From Diphasiastrum complanatum (lineage: Eukaryota > Streptophyta > Lycopodiopsida > Lycopodiales > Lycopodiaceae): DNA of 64,000 nucleotides. Location of the stretch: assembly GCA_029204225.1 (NCBI GenBank), contig MU832665.1, positions 1-64,000 on the forward strand, read 5' to 3'. Shown one piece after another: positions 11,901-23,900 of the stretch (position 1 is its first letter; the number at the start of each line of letters is the position of its first letter). The translations under genes were made by a program, and so were the position numbers. The notes beneath the pieces were generated by a model. It did not search any database and was not told where the DNA came from. It saw only the letters and a list, made by a program, of their open reading frames with translations.

Positions 11901-14900
11901 ATAGATGTTTCTCCTGATAACTTTCTCTTCTTCCTACTTCTCCCCCTTTTAACAGGAAATCACACGAGTTTCCAAGGGGTGCATATCAGTTAGATTTGCC
12001 CTAGGAGAAATTTTAAAGAAGAGATCCAAGAAAAACTCGAAAGTCAAGAAACGTATTGCATTATCGTAACCAAATACTGATAATGTCCCAACACATTTTC
12101 GTGAATGACATACAAAAGATCTTCTTTGTTACCAACACAGAGAATCGACCTATAGATCGGAAAAAGGACTTATCAAAGATTCATATAAGGAAAACAATTT
12201 AGAAAACGAATCCATTAACCATTTTTGCGACATCATCCAAGGTCCACGGGTAATAAAAATTACCTTCCAAAGAATCACAAGAAATCGGGCTAATAAATGT
12301 TTAGAAATTCACAAATATATTTTTAGTATAAAGAAATAGCTTGTCGGGTTTCCGGTTTTGTAAATTTGAGATCATGACCAATATCTCAGATTTCCAACAA
12401 AACACCCGTTTATGACCCATAGTATTCGGCATCAATTAGATTTACGGCCTTACTATGATCAAACTGATCGAGTTAGTTTTAGATCTTCATTTTGGAATCG
12501 CCTGCGTCCCATACCACAGATTCTTCCTCCACGAAAGCCCTCCACTTCCTGATCAAAGCGTCACAAAAACCAATTTTTGTTAAAAAGTATATGAAGTTCT
12601 CGGGATTCGGAACAAATCCCAACTCCATAGTATTATTTGGAACTCATATCGTCTTTCGCCCCTTTCTTAATCTCTACGGTCACGTAACATGCGTTAAGTG
12701 ACAGATTTAGGAATGGAGAAGAATGAGTCAACTTTTTTTTGTTCTTATATCTTACTGTGTCATGAGTTTAGGCCTACAACCATTAATTATGACCTTATGC
12801 ACATAAGGGCCCCAAATCCCTTATAGTCACATCTAACTTACGGGTTGTTGGTCTACTGATCCCTAGTGTGGACACGCTACCCGAGACCAGTTGTGGGCAT
12901 GACACAAACCCTTCTAAATCAATTTGTAATTCAAGTCATTTTTATAGAAACATTCTTTTTGAACAGATTGAACTTTCTCCGAGGGATTTAAAAAAAAAAA
13001 ATCAAGTTTCCTAAAAAATGTTTCCAGATAGAGTGGGTCAAACTTTGATCAAAATTGATTTATTACTATGTTGTTTTTTGAAGGGCATAAAAACCCGTGA
13101 ATCAACTAAGAATCACTCTTGCACAAGTACCCAATAGTGACTGAAAGAGCTAGTGAGGAAAATGGCCAAGTTTTGTAGTCTGCAAAACATCACTTGGCAC
13201 ATTTCCATACTTAGTAGAAGTCTTTGATTGCTCAGCATAGGTCTTTCCCAGAATGTGATGAAGGTCCATCTATTTACCTCTGCTTACCTTTTGCATGCCA
13301 TCAGTTCGTTCGAGGTCAATCTCTTACTGAAAAAGTGTTTGCACAAGATTCGGACCCCTTCAAAATTTTAGAAAGCTTAGCCATGTCACATATTCTCTGC
13401 AACTCCCAGATACCACTCACGCTTGTGATTTTTCATGTTGTTCCTTTTGTTGTCATAATCATTATGTTGCTGCTGTTTCTGTTCCCAATGCTTTTGACGC
13501 TCCTCATAGTCATGTTCCTGCTTCAAATATTTCTGATTTTCATGTTGTTGCTACCCGAGATGCTCCGCCTGCAAACTAATTACCTACTGAAAATTTTCTT
13601 ATTACTAATAGAATAAGATAAAATTCTCTCTGCAAAAATATAACGCTGAACTGACACAACTAGCATGAAATTAGCGGTTCAAAAGTAGCTCTAGTGATTA
13701 GATATGAAAGAGCAATGGTTTTAAAAGGCGAAGTGTTATGGATGTACACTACAGAGTCCATACTTCTCTATTATGGCCATGTGAGTACCCACAACCTATT
13801 GTGGTCTCAATTACTATGGCACCTATATTGGTTCAAGAGCATGCACATGGATGCACATGAGTTTTGGTGATACCTATGCCAACCATGAAAGTCTCCCTTC
13901 AGGACAATTTTCTTAAAGGTAACAAAGTTCATTCGGAGTTCTTCAATTGCAGGATCCTCCAGGCCATCTACTTCGACCATTGGACCACCCGGGCCAAATT
14001 ATTCAAGTAACCTCTCTGGCCTATTTATAAACTTGTGCTTCAGGTGACAAACAAAATGATGTCAAGGAACATGTAAATTGTACTCAAAGTCTACCACATA
14101 GCATGCACCCAAGATGGTGCAACTGACAGTGAGGGTTGTCACAGACTCTAAGCTCATGGGAGATTTACTTGAATGAGAATTCCCTGACATAGCGTGGACT
14201 CCAAGGGTAGCTCACTACATTGACTTGCTATTGTAAGACAGGCAGCTTCCCACAGGATGTTACACATGTTGTCACCCTCTTTTTGTAATCACTGCTGCAT
14301 CTAGGAGGCAGTGACAAATAGTGTACTCCACAAATAAAGCGAGCCAGACTGGAAAACCAAAATGCCCATCAAGTTCACACTTTGTTATGTTGTAGGGTCG
14401 TGTGGGATGAGCTAGGTAGTGAATACTCGAGAAACCCAATAGAAACCTTCTCTCTGGTTCTTGTAAATACCAGCAGAGAAACACTGCACTTGGGCGAACT
14501 AACATAGTGGCCCCTGCCTAAAAGAGCATTTATTAGATAAAGAATTCATGGCAAACTATGCCAAAAAAGATGACCTCATGTTTTATTTCTCCACACCGTC
14601 AAACAAAGACAGAAATCTGTTATTTCATAATCTCAAATCAAAATATCTTTTTCCAATCAAATGCAAATGACCGAGTCTAACAAGAGTAGATATACGCTAG
14701 TTTCAATTTCAAAGGCACTGCATGGGAGCAAGGACCCAAGCATTATTATAGTTTTCTGAAGGCAAAATTTCTTGAGGTATCAAAGACAAATTTATATGAA
14801 GTGGATCATTACATATCAGGGTAAAAGAGACATTCAGTACCAGATAATCCCGCGCATTTGGCAGTTCTAGTTTTTCTGCTGCAGAGCAAAGAACCTCTGA

Positions 14901-17900
14901 ATCAGATACATTCTGCCCTTCCTCGCAAGTCATTTTGAAAAGTATTTGCACCGCATCTGCTGCTTTGCCCTTAGTGTCTGCCAGAAGCACGAGTCTACAC
15001 AGCAAAATTCAGACCAAAGTCCTACAAGGATAATATATCACTATATAAAATAAAGTGCATGACAGACCAGCACTTGCCTTTGACCACTAACCTCAAAACA
15101 TCTTTAAGACCAAACAAAGTGAACCATAATCCACATGGCAATTGAGCTTCTAGGTGGGCCAGAAAGCTGTACAATTTGACAATCATAAAAATGACAGCTT
15201 AGAGTCGTTCTTGTCACAGGTGCGAATCCTGATAGAGAGTATGAGTGCTTGCAAATATCACAGTGAAATGCTTGATTTAGACACCAGTTAAGTATTGATT
15301 AAGCACCCTTGGGAATCCTAAGCACGTGACTGTGAAAATTCAACAACTAGAACCAACTTACATGACAAAAGTGGGTACCCAGAAAAAACATGGGGTGGAA
15401 TATTAGCCAGTACCATAGCAATTGTGATGTTGGAATAAAATACCATAAAGGCTCCAAGATCAGGATGAGATTTCCCTGGTTAACCAGTTCAATGGCAGTT
15501 TCAATGCAGAAAGAAGAGACTACCAGAACTAAGGAGATCGATTTATTGATTTTCAAAACAAATGATACACTTGAGGCGCGAGAACTCTCCTTGACATATG
15601 AATGAAATTAAACAGAGATTAGATGAAAAATCAGCATGAAGGTCAGGCCAACTTTTTCAAGAGGAAAACATTGTTTTTAATGCAATGTCTATCTATAGTG
15701 GTTTGTAGCCCCATAACATGTACCATATGTATTCTTCGTTGTATTCGAGTCACATGAATTGATTATTAGTCAAAGTCTATATATAGTAGATGATCGAAAA
15801 AATGAGAGGATCTTGTAAAGATGGCTCTAAATGGACTAGGTCAACTCTACTGGGCTAGTAAGGTACTTGGGAGAGAGTAAAAAATACCCCACCCATTCCT
15901 AACAAGTAGCTGTCTATTCAAGAGACCCTGGTGAGTCTAGCTGTGAGAAAGTCCAAACATCAACACCAGGAGTTTACAATACTTTATGTATTGTACTTTT
16001 CAATTATATATGTTATTCATTTAATGCTTGATCAAAGTTGTAGTGCGATTGAAATTTTACGATCTGAGTGCTGAAATCCAACAAGGAATTACATGGTCCC
16101 ATGAGTTTGTCAGAGCTCTAGAACATTCCATTCCAATTGAGAGGTAAGAGCATTCCTTTATTTGTGAGTTTTCCTCAAGCATGGTGAGAGAAATTTTGTC
16201 ATATCAAAGTTCTAGAGGGAGAATAACTTAGTGCATTAAATTGATCCTTCATTTAGACTTATTGTTCTCTTGCATCAACCCTATTCAAGATCTAAGCCTG
16301 ACATGTTAGAGAGCAAGACTAGCAATACAATCGTAGAAGTGGCGCATTGAAGGAGATTGATGTAAATTAAGTGACATAAAACCCTAGGGTTCCACACCAA
16401 CCACAAGATAAAGAACAACCAAGTTGACTCCAAACTAAATATCATAAACTTTAGTATAAAAACCTAGACAAATAAAAAAGTTGTGATTTCTAAGTTACAT
16501 GGAAGTAATTTACTATTATTTGTAGGGATCAAAGGTGGAAAGACCTAGTGAGGCTTCTCTACCTGAATTAAACAAATTACAAGGGCCAAACTACATTGTT
16601 TGGAACCTTAAAATGAAAAACACCCTCATGGACAACAATGCGTAAGAGATGTTTTTGGAGAAGAAACTAGGCCCGACATAGAGGCTAGAGTTTTTTGACA
16701 GAAGAGAAGTATAATGGATAGTACCTTAATATAAGTATGTGGGTGAGAGAATTCAACCTTACATATTAGGGTGGCTAAGAATCCAGGAGTACCTTGAATA
16801 TTTTTTAATCAGATATTTGAAACTACTTACACCTCAAAAGTCCTATATTTGAAAAAAAAAAACTGCATATGTTAAGAACATAGTTGCCCAGAAATGCGTT
16901 CCTAGAAACACGTTTCTGGGCATAGAAATGTTAAAAAAAAGAAAAAAACTTAAAAAAAAATCACAAACACTCACAAGATGTGGGTGACTCACAAACAGAA
17001 TACAAATCACTCACAAGATGTGGGTGTCTCACAAACTCATATTAATACATATTTCTTCACAAATATGGTAACCTACTTAGCCAAACTATATAGATAATGT
17101 TTGCACAATGTATTAAGTTCACATATGCATTTTACATGTACAAAGCTACCTTGCAATACACTTCGGCATCAGTGCTAAGTAGTCCCATCTGGCCTCCCAA
17201 ATACGTGAGATCTCGCGCCTCCTACAGCAGACAAATTACAACAATCACTAAACCATAGCATAAAAGAAACGCATCAGACTTTGAGTGAGAAACAACAAAC
17301 TAGACACTGAAGAGTCATACCTGTGCTCGTCCAAGGCTGACAACAGAATCCCCTCGCCGATGCGGTCCATGAACTCGTAAATGAGACCGAGGGTGCACCC
17401 CTCACCATCTACCAGGCGCAGCACTCTGAAAATGGGTAGAAGGATCCCAGTAATCTCCTCAGCAGCTCTCCAGAACTCATCGCCGTACACAGTGGACTGA
17501 AAAAATGCCGAATGTGGGAGGTCTGTAAAGTCCCCGAAGGCCTCGCTGGAAACCATCCGCCGCAATGCGTCCTTCACCACCACCAATCGCTCTAGCACCA
17601 AGAAGTAAAACGCAAAGCGTGTGGGTGCGGGCTCCTTCAGATTTAGGGTGGAGAAGGTGCGGAACAAGGCCAACACACGCCTCTTCCTAGTGACAAAAGT
17701 GACCAGGCGCATGGCCGTAGAAGTGATCTGCAACACAAACATCCAGTAAAAAAGTTTAGACAGTAGTTGAGATGTGGTTAGTAGCATCGAAGGAAGAAAT
17801 CATAGCAAATAGAACAAACTATACCTCTCTAATCCATGGAAGCGCACACAGGTCATGGATGAGCAAGTCTATGCAACGTGCAGCACAGGGTGTCCACACA

Positions 17901-20900
17901 ATGCTGGGGTGCTCCCTCATCATAATCTCGCCCATCTGCTTGCAGTTCGAGGCGTTGTCGGTGACAACCTGAACCACGTGCTCAACCCCGATGTCAGCAA
18001 TAACATCTCTAATGACCTCCCATATGAAATCGGCTGTGATGGCGTCACCACCTCGAGTGGCATCCACGCCACGTAGGAATATTGTGCCAAGCGAGCAAGA
18101 AACCAAGACATTGATGACAATCGTCGACGAATGTCGGTCCATCCATCACTCAATATCGTGCATCCATACCCATTAGCTACATGCAAAAATTGAGCCACCG
18201 GTAAATCCTAAACACATGCAAAGAGATAAGAAAGACAAGGTACTTACTGCTGCCAAGCTGAGCGAATGGAACTCAACTCCCGCGTGATGCTCTCCTCCTC
18301 ACGAAGCAACCTGCCTCGCAGTGCCTCTCGCCTGGGAGGTGTCCATGTAGCATCCACGGCCGCCATTTGTGCACAGAACTCCCTGAACACCGTCAGCAAC
18401 AACAAAAGGAATGTCGCACTCGTAAAAGAACTGGCCACACAATCGAGTGCAACGGGCCTGCTGCTCTCTCTGCCAGCCGCATCGATCAAGGGTCTGCTGC
18501 CTGGGCCTAACCCCTCTCTGCTGTATATATGGTGCTCGTGGTCTAGCATTGTAATAAGTCCTAACACCACAGTAGGGCAAACACTAACTGATCCACCCAA
18601 CCTTGCCTACTCCTTGATATAGAGTAAGCCCCTCCTAGCCCAGTGTGAGGACTGGTAGCATGCAACTGCCAAATGTCGGCCACGTGGCACTGACGTGGCC
18701 GGCTGCACGTCGGGACCCAACTGGGGGCCCTGTCCTGCTGACAAGGTCCCTAGACTGTGTTAGGCCCGCCATGGCTATGGACCGTGCTGGGGCACACTAC
18801 TCACACTGTCTTGCCCTGTTGGTCGTGTACGCTGGACATGACCCTGACGGTGGTATCTGACCTATTTGTGTTCTCTAGGGTTCGGCACTGGTCACGAGCT
18901 CGTAACACTCCCTCCCCCTTAAGAACCGTCTTGGCCCTCTAAGACAAAGTCTGGAAAAATCTTGCGAAGGACGCTGCCTCTTTCCCAAGTGGCATTCTCA
19001 ACAGGCTGATCATTCCACTTGACCAGATATTCTCAGTATAGAGTATGACGAGTCTACGTCTCTCTACTATCAAGAATCTCCTCTGGTTCATGTGGAGGTT
19101 GCTGAGGATCCAATGGGAGAACTAGAACATTGTCCCCTACAGATTTTTTGATCTGGTTAAGGCTTTTTGTAACTGACTTACATGAAAGACTGGAAAAACC
19201 TTATGTTGTGTGGGAGTTCTAGTTCATAGGTGACCTCGCCTAGTCTCCTACTGATGGTAAAGGGACCACAATACCTTGGAGACAACTTAGCACACACTCC
19301 TGATTTGAGGGTTTTAGGGTCAACTGGGACTCTCAAGTAGACTTTCTCACCAGCGGAGAACTGCACATCCCGTCTATGTGGATCTGCATAATGCCTGGCT
19401 CGATCCTGGGAGTGCCTGATGCTACGCTTAGCATGTTCTATCATCTGGTTTAGGTCCTCTAAAAAGTTTCTGGCTGCTTCAACTTTTTCTTGTTTAAACC
19501 CTACAGCTGTGAATTTCCCCCGTCTATATCTTATAGACATATCAAACTCTTGCATCAACTTTGCCCAACGAGCTTTCCGACCTCTAAGCTCAGGTTGATT
19601 GCAAAGGTATCTGAGACTTTCATGGTCTGTCAGGACCTCAAAGTTGGCACCTTACAAATAGTGCCTCCAAGTCTTAAGGGCATGGACTATAGAAAAGAGT
19701 TCCTTTTCATAGGCACTATACCTAGTCTGAGCTCGCTCGAGTTTTTTACTCTCGAACGCAACTGGTTGTCCACTCTAAGTTAGCACAGCACCTACTGCAA
19801 AGTCGCTAGCATTTGTTTCGACCACAAATGGCTGATTGGGGTCGACGACTTTTAAAACTGGTGCTGTAGCTAAGGCTGTTTTGAGAGCATCAAAGCTCTC
19901 CTGTTGTGCGGACTCCCAAATGAACTCCTTTCCCTTCCCCTTAAGAAGATTTGTCATGGGAACTGCTATCTGAGCATATTCCTTGACAAATCGTTTGTAA
20001 TATCCCGCCAAACCAAGAAAAATCTGAATTTCCAAAATATTCTGAGGTCTCAGCCAACTGAGTATGGCTTTAACCTTATTCGGGTCCATTTTAATCCCAT
20101 CTGACAAGATAATGTGACCCAAATATGCTACTTCTTCAACAAAGAATTCACACTTGGATTGTTTAGCATAAAGCTTATGCTTTCTGAGAATACCTGATGG
20201 TCATCGTCTCCGATTAGCTGACAGAGCTTTGAACTGCAAACCATAGGACTGTTGGGAACATCATGCTCCCCATGCAACTGGATCTCTCGGCCTTTATGCT
20301 GAAAGCTGAGGATATTCTCCTGATAATTTCTGTGAAGGGAAGGTCCTAAACTGTAGAGCCAATCTCTCCCGAGAACAATGTCTGTGCGATCCAGGTGCAT
20401 TATCTGAAAGTTTATTTCATCTTGGTACCCCTGAATACCAAGATTCAAGTTACTTACCATAGTTTCCCAGATTTTCTTATCTTCACCCTTAGCTAATGAA
20501 ACTATGTACCTATGCTGACTAGGTACTTCTGGAAGTTTAAGTTTTTTAACCAGGGTGTAGTTGATGAAATTATGGGTTGCCCCATCATCAACCATAACTC
20601 TTACTGACTGGTTACCAACTTTCCCATGCATACGTACTAGGTCATGCGGCCCAAAACTGAAGGGTCTCGCTAGCATTGCAGAGGTCAGCTGGCAACAATG
20701 TTCATAATCTTCATGATACACTTTGATCTCGGAAGCTGCCGAGTCACTGGGGAAACTTACAGTCCGAACAAGATGAACTTGTTTCTTATCTTTTTTATCT
20801 TTTTTAGTGAAAGGCCCCTTGGGACACTGTCTGACTGTGTGTCCCTTGCCCATACACACAAAGCACAAATGTTCTTGTTTGGCTTTCTCAAAATCTTCTG

Positions 20901-23900
20901 GTTTTAAGGGCTGTATGAGTGAAGGGCGTTTCTAAGGAGCTTCACTTTTAAATTTTTCTTCTTTCTTTCTTTTTAAAAATTTCTTTTTAAATTGAAAGTC
21001 TTTCTGAGGAGGCTGCTCAGAAAGGGACTGTTGTCTCGCCCTCTTCCTACCCACTAAATCATCATAGATTTGAGCATATCTGAGAGCTTGCTCAAGGGTA
21101 GTAGGCGAGTTTCTCTGGACCTCTACTTTATATTCATCTCTGAGGCCACGGACAAACCCTCTGATTTTCTGATAATCATCCATATTTTTAATCTTTAAAA
21201 TTGCTTCTCGATACTGCGAGATATATTGGATTAGGGACTTGTCCATTACTGTTCTTTGCCAGGCTTCCCAGGCTCTATCAAGTTCATTTTCCGGTAGGAA
21301 TTCTCTTAGGAAGGCTTCTTCAAAGGCCTTCCATGACCGGGGAGTCTGCCCAGTCTCCTGGAGATTTAACCACCACTTATAGACCGTGGGCCCTAAGGAA
21401 AGACTGGCCTCAATTGCTTGGAAATGGTCATGGGTCTGTTTAGGAGCATGAATGTTCTTCCATTTGCTGAGGAAGGTTTGTAGAATGTCTGCATTTCTAT
21501 CCTTCTCTTCCCCATTAAACATAGGAGGCTTTAAATTTTTAAAAACACTAGGGTGAGACCGCAAAGTCTCACCCGAAACTGATGGAAGGGGAAAAGGGGA
21601 TAACTGAAAAGTGGAGGGAAGGCTTCCTTTCGCAGAACTCAAAATCAAGTCTTTGAGTTCAGCGAACGAGTCATCCACACTGGACTTGAAATTGGCTAAT
21701 GCCAACTTCAGTTCGTCCACTTCTGTTACCAAATGGAGAAACTGCTCCTTGGTAATTGCTCCTTGGTAACCAATTCGTCGAGTTCTTCCGCGAACTGTTT
21801 CTGTTCTTCCATTTCCATTGGTTCTTTCCCTTTACTGTAAGCCAAGGCTTCTGTTTCAAGCTCATCGATGCCTCTCTCCGGGGGTGATCAAGTCCCTGAG
21901 GAGTGGTCATTTTCAGAACTGAAAGAGAGGTACCTTAACTTCTGAAGAAAAAAAAGTCAAAAAGACTAATTTACAACTGTACAAGGGAGGGAAAGAGAAA
22001 CTTGGCTCTTTCTGAGAACTGTACTTCCACAGAGAGAATCAAGAAAAGCCCTCTCAGCTCCTCTTCCTCAACTGCTTTCAGACTTGTGGTTCTGAGAAAT
22101 CTGAATAGGAGGCGGAAAAAATGCAAAAGATCTGAAATTTTTTTGCTATCCCCCCTTGCTGATCTGACAGCTTCTATGTTGGTACCGAAAAACCAGATTT
22201 GAAGCCCAAATCCACTTGCAAATTCTAAGAAAACTCCGGAACACCAGTTCCTACCCTCACTGACTGGGAAGCAACCTGACTAGCCCAATTTCTTCTGATT
22301 TGGGGCCCAAAAAGTGTTCCAATTTCTGCTTTTCTTACTTCTCTTGTAGCGCTGGACCTGTACCAAGTTTCCTACGCTGGAACCGTCGAAAACTTGCTAA
22401 ATTTGCACTCGAAAATCAGGATTGAAGCCTGATCTGGCAGCGCTGGACCTGCACCTCTATTTTGCCTCAAATCCCAAGTAGAAAACAGAAGTTTTCACCA
22501 CGATTTTCTCGGTATCCTACTGATTTTCCAGCGCTGGCTTTGCCTTGTAGATTTCTGAAAACTTGAAGAAGTTCTGAGCAATCTAGCTACTTTCTCCACT
22601 GCTGAAAACTAAATCCCCTAGGATGGAGATGGCTCTGATACCAGTGTAATAAGTGCTAACACCACAGTAGGGCAAACACTAACTGATCCACCCAACCTTG
22701 CCTACTCCCTGATATAGAGTAAGCCCCTCCTAGCCCAGTGTGAGGACTGGTAGCATGGAACTGCCAAGTGTCGGCCACGTGGCACTGACGTGGCCGGCTG
22801 CACGTCGGGGCCCAACTGGGGGCCCTGTCCTGCTGACAGGGTCCCTAGACTGTGTTAGGCCCGCGATGGCTATGGACCGTGCTGGGGCACACTACTCACA
22901 CTGTCTTGCCCTATTGGTCGTGTACACTGGACACGACCCTGACTGTGGTATCTGACCTATCTGTGTTCTCTAGGGTTCGGCACTTAATCATTTTTTTTTT
23001 GCAAAATTAACTTTTTAACACCATGTTAAGAGAGTAGATTTGAGAAAAATTTCTTTTGAAAGGTCATGTGGGAAGCTGTCCCATTATCTATTCACCAATT
23101 GTCCTGGACGAGAAGCACCCGCTGCCGCTGAACCAACATGCTCATCTGATGGTCGTGCTGCTGTTGCGGATGGAACTGAAGGTGTTGAACTAGGCCCTGC
23201 ACCTGAACCATGCTCTGCTCGTGATGTACTGGGCCCTGCACCTGTACCATGCTCTGCCCGTGATGTACTGGGCCCTGCACCTGTACCATGCTCTGCCCGT
23301 GATGTACTAGGCACTGCACCTGTACCATGATACTACTACTTTTACTTAATAGAACCTCTGCAAATGATAACCAGAGACACCACCTTATTTTACCATTCTT
23401 GTAAACAATTACGTAGCTCATTTCCTAACAATGTCAATATGTATATCTGAGACACTATGAAAGTTTGTTGGGCGGCCAACTGTGAGTAATATTGAGCCAA
23501 AGCATAGCCATAGACAGAGCAGAGATCTTACCTTTACTTGTTGAGCTTCTCCTTATGAATACTCTTCCGTTTCTGTTTGCAAGTCTCTCCACATCCAATC
23601 CAACTAAGGTTGCAGTAGACAGAAGAAAAACCAACCAAAAGAGAAAGGGAGAGAGAGTAGGAAGAGTAAGAGTTAGGGCAGTGTAATCTCCTTACTTATA
23701 GAAGCAAGAGAACCCTTAGGTGCACTGAGTGTAAGTGAATGCACATCGTTAGATTAGATCCTCATTTTGTGTATTAATCTCAGCCATTCGAGGAATTCAA
23801 GTTTCCCACCAAAAAGAATCTTTTTTAAAAAAACTTTTTCTTTCCTTGAGGGATCATCCAACTTAACATAGCAATTTGAGGCAATTTCATGGTCTTGGTT

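Larger units (their letters stand above)
18550..22984 (-). mobile_element. Chromovirus-type Gypsy retrotransposon with two large internal deletions
   Basis: Minus-strand element with both LTRs, an iMet primer site, gag, zinc knuckle, protease, partial RT, RNase H, integrase C-terminus and a chromodomain. The order AP-RT-RH-IN and the chromodomain define it as a Gypsy chromovirus. The catalytic part of RT (including the expected YxDD) is deleted near 20,205. The integrase core is deleted near 19,510. It cannot move by itself. I count about a dozen differences between the LTRs over some 335 bp, so insertion was fairly recent compared with other elements here. The element lies in the 15-kb intron of the DsbA-like gene, in the same orientation. 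Confidence 0.88.

Noticed and set aside
13224-13616. 130-codon plus-strand frame rich in Leu, Ile and Phe, looking like membrane segments
   Set aside because: Hydrophobicity comes from a T-rich tract read in one frame; another frame has polar linker-like text. Not a credible membrane protein.
15357-15556. Minus-strand frame ending at a perfect GTAAGT donor, tried as the missing DsbA exon
   Set aside because: The text FHPMFFLG only faintly recalls the family's W-x-PFFL-x-P and the rest does not fit.
18645-18942. Open frames in the LTRs at 18.6 and 22.7 kb (same peptide twice)
   Set aside because: Identical because the LTR is duplicated; LTR sequence, not genes.
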